The translations under genes were made by a program, and so were the position numbers. From assembly GCF_003284585.1 (NCBI RefSeq), contig NZ_QKRX01000006.1, positions 124,001-188,000 on the forward strand: a stretch of DNA of 64,000 nt, given 5' to 3'. The notes under the pieces are model-generated. The model was not told the DNA's origin. It searched no databases and was given only the letters and a program-made list of their open reading frames with translations. This document shows, piece after piece, positions 1 through 9,034 of this stretch; position 1 is the first letter of the stretch, and each line of letters starts with the position of its first letter. The stretch is from Nitrincola tibetensis. Lineage in GTDB: Bacteria > Pseudomonadota > Gammaproteobacteria > Pseudomonadales > Balneatricaceae.

Positions 1-72
1 GACTATAACGACGAGATTGCTGCTAAGTTCAAAGCAGGGATTGAGAAGTTCAAATCTACCCAAACTTGGTAA
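1..72 (+). CDS. atpA: ATP synthase F1 subunit alpha, C-terminal end (partial)
   Basis: The window opens inside a reading frame that gives 23 residues ending KSTQTW and a TAA stop at 70-72. The position just before atpG, and the tail sequence around DEIAAKFKAGIEKF, match the C-terminus of the F1 alpha subunit, which carries the non-catalytic nucleotide sites of ATP synthase. Only the tail is present, so nothing can be said of its catalytic motifs. Assignment rests mostly on the conserved atpA-atpG-atpD-atpC order. Confidence 0.9.
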   Translation, partial: DYNDEIAAKFKAGIEKFKSTQTW

Positions 73-107
73 GCACTTTGTTGAAGTAACTTGCAACGAA
101 GTAATGC

Positions 108-133
108 GGTCTGTAAACCTCGGTTTACAGACC
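108..133. repeat. Perfect 12-bp inverted repeat between atpA and atpG
   Basis: GGTCTGTAAACC at 108-119 is followed after two bases by its exact reverse complement GGTTTACAGACC at 122-133. In mRNA it would form a strong hairpin (the central pairs opening into a small loop) about 30 bases before the atpG start. There is no T-run after it, so it is unlikely to be a full terminator inside this operon. It may be an mRNA-stability or processing element that sets the alpha to gamma ratio. Confidence 0.85.
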
Positions 134-163
134 CTACACTGAGTGAGGAATAGAGGCGGAACT

Positions 164-1030
164 ATGGCAGTCGGAAAAGAAATTAAGACACAGATTGCGA
201 GTATTGGTAGTACGCGCAAAATTACCAGTGCCATGGAAATGGTGGCTGCGTCTAAAATGCGCAAAGCCCAAGATCGTATGCGATCCTCCCGCCCGTATGC
301 CCTAGGCATCAAAGGTGTTATTCAGCACGTTGCAAAAGCAAATCCTGAATACAACCACCTTTACATGCAAGAGCGTGAAGTGAAACGCGTTGGTTTTATC
401 GTCGTTTCTTCTGATCGTGGTTTGTGTGGCGGCTTGAACGTAAACGTGTTCAAGAAAGCTGTTATTGCTATGAAAGAATTCCATGAACAGAAAGTCGAAA
501 TTGACATCTGTGCATTGGGAAACAAAGCCATTACTTTCTTCAAAAACTATGGGGGCAATGTTGTTGCTGCCAAAGGCCATTTAGGCGACTCACCTGAACT
601 TGCAGATTTGATTGGATCTGTAAAAGTGATGCTCAACGCCTTTGAAGAAGGAAAAATTGACAAGATCTTCATAGTATCGAATGAATTTGTTAACACGATG
701 ACACAACAACCCGTCGTCGAACAAGTTCTTCCAGCGCGGGCAGACGATAACGGAAATGAACAACTGAACCGTAGTTGGGATTATCTGTATGAGCCAGATG
801 CAAAAGAGCTGCTTGAGGCACTTTTCGTCCGCTATATAGAATCAGTTGTTTATCAAGCGGTTATTGAAAATATCGCCTGTGAGCAAGCAGCACGTATGCT
901 AGCGATGAAGAATGCTACAGATAATGCTGGTGATCTGATTGATGAGCTGAAAATGGTTTACAACAAAGCTCGTCAAGCAGCGATTACCCAAGAAATTTCT
1001 GAAATCGTGAGTGGTGCGGCGGCTGTTTAA
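164..1030 (+). CDS. atpG: ATP synthase F1 subunit gamma
   Basis: Encodes the central-stalk gamma subunit (288 residues), which rotates inside the alpha3beta3 head and couples proton flow to ATP synthesis at the inner membrane. The N-terminus [11 protein letters not shown], the segment [17 protein letters not shown] and the C-terminal helix with [10 protein letters not shown] and [12 protein letters not shown] are diagnostic. I start at ATG 164 rather than the in-frame GTG at 143, because family members begin at this methionine and a purine-rich stretch (agaggcgga) precedes it. It follows atpA and precedes atpD in the usual operon order. Length is normal. Confidence 0.97.
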   Translation: MAVGKEIKTQIASIGSTRKITSAMEMVAASKMRKAQDRMRSSRPYALGIKGVIQHVAKANPEYNHLYMQEREVKRVGFIVVSSDRGLCGGLNVNVFKKAVIAMKEFHEQKVEIDICALGNKAITFFKNYGGNVVAAKGHLGDSPELADLIGSVKVMLNAFEEGKIDKIFIVSNEFVNTMTQQPVVEQVLPARADDNGNEQLNRSWDYLYEPDAKELLEALFVRYIESVVYQAVIENIACEQAARMLAMKNATDNAGDLIDELKMVYNKARQAAITQEISEIVSGAAAV

Positions 1031-1055
1031 TGCAGTTCACAGGTTTAAAAGTTAA

Positions 1056-2447
<1,392 letters not shown>

Positions 2448-2479
2448 GTTCTGGCGGAACCTTTTAAGAGGTAATCAAC

Positions 2480-2905
2480 ATGGCTGTAACTGTTGAATGC
2501 GAAATCGTTAGTGCTGAAGAAGAAATCTTTAACGGCAAAGTCGAGTTCGTTTCAGTAACAGGAAGCCTGGGTGACTTGGGTATTATGCCCGGTCACACTC
2601 CGCTATTAACGGAACTGAAACCAGGCCCGATAGAACTGCGTAAAGAAGGCGGTGAGCAGGACATTTTTTATGTTTCTGGTGGCTTTATTGAAATACAGCC
2701 TTTCAAGATAACCGTGTTAGCCGATACAGCTTTACACGCGCAGGATCTTGACGAAGCTGCAGCAATGGAAGCACAGAAGCATGCTCAGCATGCGATTTCT
2801 GATAAGTCAGGCGAGTTCCAGTACTCACGTGCTGCAACTCAATTGGCAGAAGCAGCTGCGCAATTGCGTACTTTACAGCAGATTAAGAAAAAATTGGGTA
2901 AGTAA
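2480..2905 (+). CDS. atpC: ATP synthase F1 subunit epsilon
   Basis: Epsilon subunit, 141 residues, part of the rotor and an inhibitor of ATP hydrolysis. The N-terminal beta-sandwich carries the family signature [19 protein letters not shown] at about residues 31-49, and the C-terminal half is a two-helix hairpin ([13 protein letters not shown] onward). The SD sequence agagg precedes ATG 2480. It is the last gene of the ATP synthase operon and a rho-independent terminator follows 30 bases after the stop. Confidence 0.97.
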   Translation: MAVTVECEIVSAEEEIFNGKVEFVSVTGSLGDLGIMPGHTPLLTELKPGPIELRKEGGEQDIFYVSGGFIEIQPFKITVLADTALHAQDLDEAAAMEAQKHAQHAISDKSGEFQYSRAATQLAEAAAQLRTLQQIKKKLGK

Positions 2906-2933
2906 GTCTATACCGACTTACTACCGGTACAAG

Positions 2934-2961
2934 AAAAGCAGCCATCAGGCTGCTTTTTTTT
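2934..2961 (+). terminator. Rho-independent terminator of the atp operon
   Basis: Stem AGCAGCC (2937-2943), loop ATCA, stem GGCTGCT (2948-2954), followed by a run of T to 2961. It sits directly after atpC and before glmU, so it closes the ATP synthase transcript. Confidence 0.93.
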
Positions 2962-3046
2962 ATTCTTAAAAAACCTCTAGGGAGTCAAGAGTCGGATATC
3001 CGTGTAAAATATCCCTTTGCGATTGATCCCGTCAGGAGAAAAATGG

Positions 3047-4420
3047 ATGAAAACAGACATCGTTATTTTAGCGGCAGGTCAGGGAAGTCGAATGAAATCT
3101 GCCCTACCAAAAGTACTCCATCCCTTGGCTGGAAAACCGCTACTATTTCATGTTATCGACAGTGCTGCGAATATAGCCGACAGTCAGCTTCATCTCGTCG
3201 TCGGGCATGGTGCTGAGCAGGTTGAGCAATCCCTGAAGGAAAAGAGCACCTCTGTGCAAGTTGCGGTTCAAGCTCAACAGCTTGGCACAGGCCATGCCGT
3301 AGCCCAAGCTTTACCCAACTGTGCAGAAGACTCCATCGTTTTGATTCTTTATGGCGACGTGCCTTTAACGCCAAGCGCTGTATTCAAATCACTGATTGCC
3401 GAAGCAAACAAGGATCAACTGGCTCTGTTAACCGTCACGTTGGATGATCCAACGGGCTATGGCCGGATACTTCGTAATCAAAATGATGAAGTCATCGCGA
3501 TTGTCGAACAAAAAGATGCCACTCCAGAAGAGTTGCAGGTTAACGAGGTCAATACTGGGATCTTGGCAGTTCATGTGCGTTACCTCAGGCAATGGCTACC
3601 CTTACTGTCTTCTGAAAATGCGCAGGGCGAGTATTACCTAACGGATATCATCGCAATGGCGGCTGCAGATGGTGTACCGATTGCAGCTATACAACCTCAG
3701 TACGAACAAGAAGTACAAGGCGTGAATACACGTTCGCAATTGGCTCAGCTTGAACGTTGGTATCAACAACAACTCGCTGAAGCCTTGATGGCGTCTGGCG
3801 TGACGCTTGCGGATCCGAACCGCTTTGATCTAAGAGGGAATTTATCCACAGGCACCGATATCTTTATAGATATCAACTGTGTATTTGAAGGTGACGTTGA
3901 GATTGCCGAACAGGTCAGCATTGGCCCTAACTGCATGATACGTAATTCACGTATTGGTAAACATACGGTGATTGAAGCAAATACCGTTATAGACGGTGCT
4001 GAAATTGGTGAGCACGCGCATCTTGGCCCCTTTGCACGAATTAGACCTGGCACTCAGCTGGGTAAGGCAACCAAGATTGGTAATTTTGTCGAAACTAAAA
4101 AAGCCGTCTTAGGGCAGGGCAGCAAAGTAAACCATCTGAGTTACATTGGTGATGCTATTATTGGAGAATCGGTGAACATCGGTGCAGGAACCATTACCTG
4201 CAACTATGACGGTGTGAATAAGTCGACAACCAAAATTGGTGACAACGTCTTTGTCGGTTCAAACACAGCTTTGGTTGCACCTGTGGATATCTCTACCAAT
4301 GCCACGATAGCCGCGGGATCTGTGATTACCCAAACCGTTGAAGAAGGCCAACTCGCCATCGCGCGTGGCCAACAACGTAATATTATCGGTTGGAAACGAC
4401 CGCAGAAGCGTCAATCTTAA
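3047..4420 (+). CDS. glmU: Bifunctional N-acetylglucosamine-1-phosphate uridyltransferase / glucosamine-1-phosphate acetyltransferase
   Basis: Cytoplasmic enzyme of 457 residues that makes UDP-N-acetylglucosamine for peptidoglycan and LPS. The N-terminal uridyltransferase domain starts with [20 protein letters not shown] and contains LYGDVPLT. The C-terminal half is a left-handed beta-helix of hexapeptide repeats with acetyltransferase motifs [20 protein letters not shown] and [12 protein letters not shown] chose ATG 3047, behind an aggag SD at 3033-3037, over the upstream TTG at 3017. glmS follows 11 bases after the stop, so both steps of amino-sugar synthesis are probably cotranscribed. Confidence 0.97.
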   Translation: MKTDIVILAAGQGSRMKSALPKVLHPLAGKPLLFHVIDSAANIADSQLHLVVGHGAEQVEQSLKEKSTSVQVAVQAQQLGTGHAVAQALPNCAEDSIVLILYGDVPLTPSAVFKSLIAEANKDQLALLTVTLDDPTGYGRILRNQNDEVIAIVEQKDATPEELQVNEVNTGILAVHVRYLRQWLPLLSSENAQGEYYLTDIIAMAAADGVPIAAIQPQYEQEVQGVNTRSQLAQLERWYQQQLAEALMASGVTLADPNRFDLRGNLSTGTDIFIDINCVFEGDVEIAEQVSIGPNCMIRNSRIGKHTVIEANTVIDGAEIGEHAHLGPFARIRPGTQLGKATKIGNFVETKKAVLGQGSKVNHLSYIGDAIIGESVNIGAGTITCNYDGVNKSTTKIGDNVFVGSNTALVAPVDISTNATIAAGSVITQTVEEGQLAIARGQQRNIIGWKRPQKRQS

Positions 4421-4431
4421 GGAGCAAGTGC

Positions 4432-6258
4432 ATGTGTGGAATAGTAGGAGCTGTAGCAGCTAGACCCGTAGCCGAAATTCTGCTTGAAGGGTTACGTCGG
4501 CTGGAATATCGCGGCTATGACTCAGCGGGAATGGCATTGATTGATGGCAAGGATATCCACAGACTAAGACGGGCAGGTAAAGTCTCAGCCTTAGCCGATG
4601 CGTTATCCACAGAACCGTTACGTGGACATACCGGAATAGCCCACACGCGTTGGGCGACACACGGTAAACCCAATGAGGTGAATGCCCATCCACACATGTC
4701 AGGTGAGCAGTTAGCGGTTGTCCACAATGGCATCATCGAAAACTATGAACCGATAAAAGTACAGTTAATTGAACAAGGGTATGTATTCACTTCAGAGACG
4801 GATACCGAAGTTGTGGCTCATCTGCTGGATCAAGCCATTCAATCCGGTATGTCTTTGAAACAAGCAGTACAAAATACCGTGTCGCAACTGGAAGGTGCGT
4901 TTGCCTTGGGGGTTATCCACAAGGACTTCCCTGATCTACTAGTGGCCGCACGTAAAGGCAGTCCTCTTGTGATTGGCGTAGGTATGGGTGAGTATTTTAT
5001 TGCCTCCGATCAGCTTGCCTTATTACCCGTTACCGACCGCTTTATGTTTTTAGAAGACGGTGACATCGCTTTACTGACACAAGATCAAGTTGAGGTTATG
5101 GATAAGTCTGGCCAGGACGTACAGCGATCTATTTCAGTGTATGAACATGGCATCAGTGCTGTGGATAAAGGTGAATTTAAACATTTCATGCTGAAAGAGA
5201 TTTATGAACAGCCTGATGTGATGGCACAAGTGCTTGAAGGTCGTATTGCCAGTGGCCACGTACTGGAACAGGCTTTTGGTGTTGATGCCAAGCGCGTGTT
5301 CGATCAAGTCAAACAAGTTCAAATCGTCGCGTGTGGTACGAGTTATCATGCGGGCATGGTGGCAAAATACTGGTTTGAAGAATTGATCGGTTTGCCTTGT
5401 ATGGTAGAAGTGGCCAGCGAATTCAGGTATCGATCCGTGGTAATACGCGAAGGTACCCTGTTGATAACCTTATCCCAATCGGGTGAAACCGCCGACACCC
5501 TCGCGGCATTAAGGGATGTTAAATCGCAAATTCTTGCCAGTTTGAGTATTTGCAACGTGCCGGGTAGTTCATTGGTGCGTGAATCGGATCTCTGCTTAAT
5601 GACCAATGCGGGGCCCGAAATAGGCGTGGCCTCCACGAAAGCCTTTACCTCACAATTGGTTGCACTTTTGTTGACCTGTTTGGTGATAGGGCGTCGTCAT
5701 GGCTTAAGCTCGGAACAAGAAAAGCAGATCGTCACCGATCTGCAAAACTTACCGACTCTTACCCGCGCCATTCTCGACCTAGACGAGCCTGTAAAAGCCA
5801 TGGCAGAGGCCTTTGCAGAGAAGCATCATGCGTTATTCTTAGGGCGTGGTGCACTGTATCCGATTGCCTTGGAAGGGGCGTTAAAGCTGAAAGAGATTTC
5901 CTATATTCATGCAGAAGGCTACCCAGCCGGTGAATTAAAACACGGGCCTCTAGCCCTTGTGGATAAAGATATGCCCGTTGTCACCGTTGCCCCGAATAAT
6001 GAAATGCTGGACAAGCTCAAAGCCAATTTACAGGAAGTACGTGCTAGGGGCGGCGAGCTGTTTGTGTTTGCGGGTTGTGAACAAACATTAAAATCCGAAG
6101 AAGGTATGCAAGTCATTGCCCTTCCGGCTTGCAGTAAACTGATGGAACCGATTGTTTATACGCTGCCTTTACAGCTCTTGTCCTATCACGTTGCGGTGTT
6201 AAAAGGGACGGATGTGGATCAGCCGCGTAATTTGGCGAAGAGTGTTACGGTGGAGTAG
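4432..6258 (+). CDS. glmS: Glutamine--fructose-6-phosphate aminotransferase (isomerizing)
   Basis: Makes glucosamine-6-phosphate from fructose-6-phosphate and glutamine, the first committed step to UDP-GlcNAc. Starting at ATG 4432 the mature N-terminus is Cys2 in MCGIVGAVA, the nucleophile of the class II glutaminase domain. The region [14 protein letters not shown] follows. The C-terminal isomerase half has two SIS domains with [20 protein letters not shown] and [19 protein letters not shown]. The end [13 protein letters not shown] is fully conserved, and its coding DNA is the binding site for Tn7-type target selectors. 608 residues, normal length. The SD ggagc is just upstream. Confidence 0.98.
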   Translation: MCGIVGAVAARPVAEILLEGLRRLEYRGYDSAGMALIDGKDIHRLRRAGKVSALADALSTEPLRGHTGIAHTRWATHGKPNEVNAHPHMSGEQLAVVHNGIIENYEPIKVQLIEQGYVFTSETDTEVVAHLLDQAIQSGMSLKQAVQNTVSQLEGAFALGVIHKDFPDLLVAARKGSPLVIGVGMGEYFIASDQLALLPVTDRFMFLEDGDIALLTQDQVEVMDKSGQDVQRSISVYEHGISAVDKGEFKHFMLKEIYEQPDVMAQVLEGRIASGHVLEQAFGVDAKRVFDQVKQVQIVACGTSYHAGMVAKYWFEELIGLPCMVEVASEFRYRSVVIREGTLLITLSQSGETADTLAALRDVKSQILASLSICNVPGSSLVRESDLCLMTNAGPEIGVASTKAFTSQLVALLLTCLVIGRRHGLSSEQEKQIVTDLQNLPTLTRAILDLDEPVKAMAEAFAEKHHALFLGRGALYPIALEGALKLKEISYIHAEGYPAGELKHGPLALVDKDMPVVTVAPNNEMLDKLKANLQEVRARGGELFVFAGCEQTLKSEEGMQVIALPACSKLMEPIVYTLPLQLLSYHVAVLKGTDVDQPRNLAKSVTVE

Positions 6259-6286
6259 GAGGATAATCACGATCATTTTTAAGTGT
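6222..6286 (+). other. attTn7 target region with candidate right transposon tip
   Basis: The last codons of glmS (about 6222-6258) preserve the sequence recognised by TnsD in Tn7. In Tn7, insertion happens about 25 bases after the glmS stop. Here a TGT trinucleotide, the usual tip of Tn7-like ends, begins at 6284, 26 bases after the stop, and tnsA-like coding follows. The TGTCAGAGAATAATAA segment may therefore be the inner start of an old right end. The matching left end and 5-bp duplication were not found. The attachment site is well supported; the exact tip is inferred. Confidence 0.6.
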
Positions 6287-6313
6287 CAGAGAATAATAAA
6301 TTTTGATAATTAT

Positions 6314-6353
6314 AGGCCTCCTTCTATGCGTGAAGTATATGGAGGCCTTTTTT
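6314..6353 (+). terminator. Rho-independent terminator-like hairpin after glmS
   Basis: AGGCCTCC at 6314-6321 pairs with GGAGGCCT at 6341-6348 across a 19-base loop, followed by six T. The right arm also supplies a GGAGG Shine-Dalgarno sequence for the ATG at 6354, so the hairpin would both end glmS transcription and mask translation of the tnsA remnant. Confidence 0.75.
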
Positions 6354-6709
6354 ATGTCAGATATCAATACGTCAATCGATCCGAAGCACAAGAAGTTACT
6401 TTCCTATCTCGTTGGAAGGGATATGGGCGAGACTACGCATCCTTTATCAAGGCTCATGAATTATGTAGCCAAGGTGAAAGTGTCTGTATTCACAGTGCAA
6501 CCGTTGGCCAAATTCATCACTTGCTTTCTGGTATCGAACTTCATGCATTTCTCATTTTTGACCAGTATCAGCAAACGGTTAATATCAGAGAACAGTTTCC
6601 TATCGATGTGGAAGATGCCCCTGTGGTTGTTTTACCTTTGGCAAAGCAGCGAGCGATCATTGCGATGGTCAATACCCTGGCAGAAGAACAAAGGTTGATA
6701 CAGAAGTGA
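6354..6709 (+). pseudogene. tnsA-like transposon endonuclease remnant fused to an hsdS-like tail
   Basis: From about 6386, in the frame ending at 6709, the protein reads SEAQEVTF, GYGRDYASF, QIHHLLSGIELHAFL and NIREQFPID. These follow the same order as the N-terminal part of Tn7 TnsA, the restriction-like endonuclease that cuts the 5' ends of the transposon. A good SD (GGAGG) serves ATG 6354, but that ATG is in a different frame, so a frameshift near 6375-6385 is likely. After about 6615 the sequence changes to VVVLPLAKQRAIIAMVNTL, which resembles the PLAEQ motif of type I specificity subunits (HsdS). I infer a deletion joining tnsA to hsdS. TnsA is normally about 270 residues; the catalytic C-terminal part is missing. 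Confidence 0.72.
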
Positions 6710-6776
6710 GTTAATAATGGTGAGCGCATGATGGGTGCGATCATTAAGATTTATTCGAAAACAAGGAGGTAATCAT

Positions 6777-6953
6777 ATGAGAGATCAGCATCAACCCTTC
6801 GAACAACTGAAGCAGATTGATGAAAATGACATGGAATTTTGGTCAGCCAGATCAATTTCTAAACTATTAGGCTATTCCGAATACTGTCATTTTCAACCTG
6901 TTATTACAAAAGCATTACATCAGAACCATGTATTTGACGAGGTTAAGGCATGA
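6777..6953 (+). pseudogene. DinD-like protein, truncated after 58 residues
   Basis: Begins at ATG 6777 behind a strong aaggaggt SD. The 58 residues include EFWSARSISKLLGYSEY, the N-terminal signature of DNA-damage-inducible protein D and related phage antirepressor-type proteins, which are normally about 270-290 residues. It breaks off after KALHQNH and ends in VFDEVKA with a stop overlapping the rhuM start (ATGA at 6950-6953). The last few residues may belong to whatever gene originally preceded rhuM, such as hsdS. It is probably a non-functional stub, though its SD could still drive translational coupling to rhuM. Confidence 0.65.
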
Positions 6954-7993
6954 CGGATAAGCAGCAACCCCAAGCCCCAATCGGCGAGTTTGTTATGTTC
7001 GCAAGCGCGGATGGCAAGGTACGTATCGAGTGTCGCTTCGAGAACGAAACGCTGTGGCTCTCGCAAGCGATGATTTGTGATCTGTACGGCAAGGCTAAGG
7101 CCACCATCAGTGGGCATATCAAAAATATATTTGAAGAGGGTGAGCTGAACGAGGATTCAGTTGTTCGGTTTTACCGAACAACTGCCGCAGACGGTAAAAA
7201 CTATCAGGTGCAGTACTTCAGTTTGCCCCTAGTGCTGGCCGTTGGCTACCGCGTGCGCTCAACCCGTGGTACACAGTTCCGCCAGTGGGCGACACAGACA
7301 CTGCAGGAATATTTGATCAAAGGTTTTGTGATGGATGACGAGCGACTGAAAAATCCGCCCGTTGGCCAGTTGGTTGTACCGGATTACTTTGGCGAAATGT
7401 TGGAACGCATCCGCGACATTCGCGCTAGCGAGCGGCGGATGTATCTGCGGGTACGCGAGATTTTTGCATTGGCTGCCGATTACCAGCCGTCGCTGAAAGA
7501 AACCACGCAGTTTTTCCAGATCATCCAGAATAAACTGCATTTTGCCTGCACAGGTCAGACTGCGGCCGAGCTGATTTACCATCGCGTAGACTCGAACCTT
7601 CCTCACATGGGGTTAACGAGCTTCAAGGGGGAAGAAGTGCGCAAGGGTGATGTGACTGTCGCTAAAAACTATTTAAACCAACAAGAAATCGACGAGCTGA
7701 ACCGCGTCGTATCGATGTGGCTGGATTTTGCCGAAGACCAAGCCAAACGCCGCCAGCAGGTATTTCTGCGCGATTGGCAGGATAAGCTGGATCAGTTTTT
7801 ACAATTTAACGACCGTGATGTATTGCAAGGTGCAGGCAAAATTAGTAAGCAGCAGGCCGATGAAAAAGCGTTGGTCGAATACACGTACTTTGCCGAAAAA
7901 CAACGCAGGCTGAAAGAAGTTGAAGGTGAAAATGACATCGCGGCACTTTTGGTATGGGATACTTCACCGCGCAGTGATAAGAGGGATAAATGA
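6950..7993 (+). CDS. rhuM: RhuM family protein
   Basis: 347 residues, full length for the family. The N-terminal domain has WLSQAMICDLYGKAKATIS and HIKNIFEEGEL, with YFSLPLVLAVGYRVRSTRGT and FRQWATQTLQEYLIKGFVMD following, all typical of RhuM, a protein first named in a Salmonella pathogenicity island. Biochemical function is unknown. RhuM genes are frequently found inside type I restriction operons between hsdS and hsdR, and here it is followed with an ATGA overlap by an hsdR-like stub. It is the only apparently intact gene in this decayed patch. Confidence 0.85.
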   Translation: MTDKQQPQAPIGEFVMFASADGKVRIECRFENETLWLSQAMICDLYGKAKATISGHIKNIFEEGELNEDSVVRFYRTTAADGKNYQVQYFSLPLVLAVGYRVRSTRGTQFRQWATQTLQEYLIKGFVMDDERLKNPPVGQLVVPDYFGEMLERIRDIRASERRMYLRVREIFALAADYQPSLKETTQFFQIIQNKLHFACTGQTAAELIYHRVDSNLPHMGLTSFKGEEVRKGDVTVAKNYLNQQEIDELNRVVSMWLDFAEDQAKRRQQVFLRDWQDKLDQFLQFNDRDVLQGAGKISKQQADEKALVEYTYFAEKQRRLKEVEGENDIAALLVWDTSPRSDKRDK

Positions 7994-8091
7994 CAAACCA
8001 AGCCTTCATACCCAAATTTCAGGAAGAATACGGTGCCAAGTTACTGGCTCTGACGTTATTGACCAACTTCGGCTGGTCGTTCCTCTCCTGA
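7990..8091 (+). pseudogene. Type I restriction subunit (HsdR-like) N-terminal stub
   Basis: ATG 7990 overlaps the rhuM stop. The frame gives only 33 residues containing FQEEYGAKLLALTLLTNFGW before TGA at 8089-8091. The pattern (E-E-Y-x-x-K...A-x-x-L-L-x-N-x-G-W-x-F-L) resembles the start of many HsdR subunits, normally around 1000 residues. The rest of the gene is absent, so the restriction system cannot cut. Recognition is from pattern memory over a short stretch and is moderate. Confidence 0.5.
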
Positions 8092-8164
8092 AATGGAATT
8101 AAACACCCTTTTTTGCAAGTATGGCCGAATTAGCTTTACAGGAATTTGGAGTCTATTTCATGGA

Positions 8165-8464
8165 AAAATTTTAATGGCTGGCCATCTTGGCCTAGTAAGG
8201 TGATATTTAAAACCTTTATTAGAAAGTCGAGGGTATAAGGCTAAAGGGTTTGATCTTGCCGGTGGCAGTGGCGATATATGCCAGCCTGAACAAATTGAAC
8301 AGGCGCTTGCGGGGGCTAAAGGAGTCATTCATCTTGCCGCAGTCTCTAGGGGGATCTGGGGTGAGCGGAATCCTGAATTGTGTTGGCATACCAATGCTGT
8401 TGCCAGTGAGCAGCTGTTGAAGGCCGCTTGTGAACAGGTAGAGACCCCCCTTCTGTCAGGATAG
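8165..8464 (+). pseudogene. NAD-dependent epimerase/dehydratase fragment
   Basis: One frame reads GHLGLV, then after an in-frame TGA at 8201-8203, YLKPLLESRGYKAKGFDLAG, then GVIHLAAVSRGIWGERNP and CWHTNAVASEQLLKAACEQ. This is the N-terminal third of an extended short-chain dehydrogenase: Rossmann start (with TGHLGL-type loop), the strand ending in GFDLA, and the HLAA motif. No start codon with SD is visible, the family glycine after LGLV is lost, and the frame runs into unrelated sequence at about 8443 and stops at 8462-8464. It is clearly a pseudogene fragment. Confidence 0.75.
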
Positions 8465-8746
8465 TTGTCGCGCCATTTGTTAAACTCTCTTAAACATTCA
8501 GGGGCGTTTGGAGATTTGTATGCCTAGTTACTCAGATGAGCGACGTCAGGCCGTTATGGCCAAGCTGTTATCACCCTACAACCAAAGCGTCGAAGCTGTT
8601 GCCCGCCAAGAAGGCATTTCTTCGGAAACGATTTACAAGTGGCGTAAAGAAGCACGCGCTGAAGGGCGCTGCCTGCCCGATGCCCGTGATCAAGGCACAG
8701 AGGGCTGGTCCTCGCGTGACAAGTTTGCGGCGGTGGTTGAGACCCC
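8454..8746 (+). mobile_element. Insertion sequence fragment with truncated transposase OrfA
   Basis: From ATG 8520, behind ttggaga, about 75 residues read MPSYSDERRQAVMAKLL, EGISSETIYKWRKEARAEGR and DKFAAVVET. This is a helix-turn-helix OrfA of IS3-like transposases. The match ends abruptly at about 8745 and the frame continues into AT-rich unrelated DNA (stop at 8858). The catalytic DDE part is missing. The octamer GAGACCCC lies at both borders (8441-8448 and 8739-8746), see findings. The left boundary is approximate, since no terminal inverted repeat pair could be confirmed. Confidence 0.65.
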
Positions 8747-9034
8747 GCTCCATTTTGGTGCTTATATTATTTTCAGTATGATACTTTATTTGCATAGCGA
8801 AGTTTTTTACTGGCAAAAATTATTATTTTCAGGACAGTTCAGTATGAAACATTCCTAGCTCACATCTAAGCAAGTTTTGAATATTTAATTAATATGTTGT
8901 ATCTACTAGAGAAATTCTTAACGTGCTTAGCTTTTGAGAGCATGGATGAAATAGAGTAGTGGCCACAAAGTAGATTTTAATGTACCTGCTCAAAAAGATG
9001 CAGGTACATTGTTGAGCCTTCTTGAAGATGATAA
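8747..9034. other. AT-rich non-coding stretch with one inverted repeat
   Basis: No gene is recognisable here. The only structure I see is a perfect 11-bp inverted repeat AATGTACCTGC (8979-8989) / GCAGGTACATT (9000-9010) with a 10-base loop, just beyond the 3' end of the minus-strand aminotransferase gene. It has no good T-run on either strand (AAAATC on minus), so it is at best a weak terminator or mRNA 3'-end stabiliser. Confidence 0.6.

Noticed and set aside
6303-6698. Alternative frame giving a 131-residue protein (MSDINTSID...)
   Set aside because: It starts with a good SD, but beyond the first residues it is unlike anything, whereas the overlapping frame matches TnsA closely. I treat its start as the original start of a frameshifted gene.
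8508-8858. 116-residue frame as a complete gene
   Set aside because: Only the first 75 or so residues match a transposase; the rest is AT-rich DNA read through by chance.
8979-9010. Inverted repeat as rho-independent terminator
   Set aside because: Perfect 11-bp stem, but no T-run in either direction.
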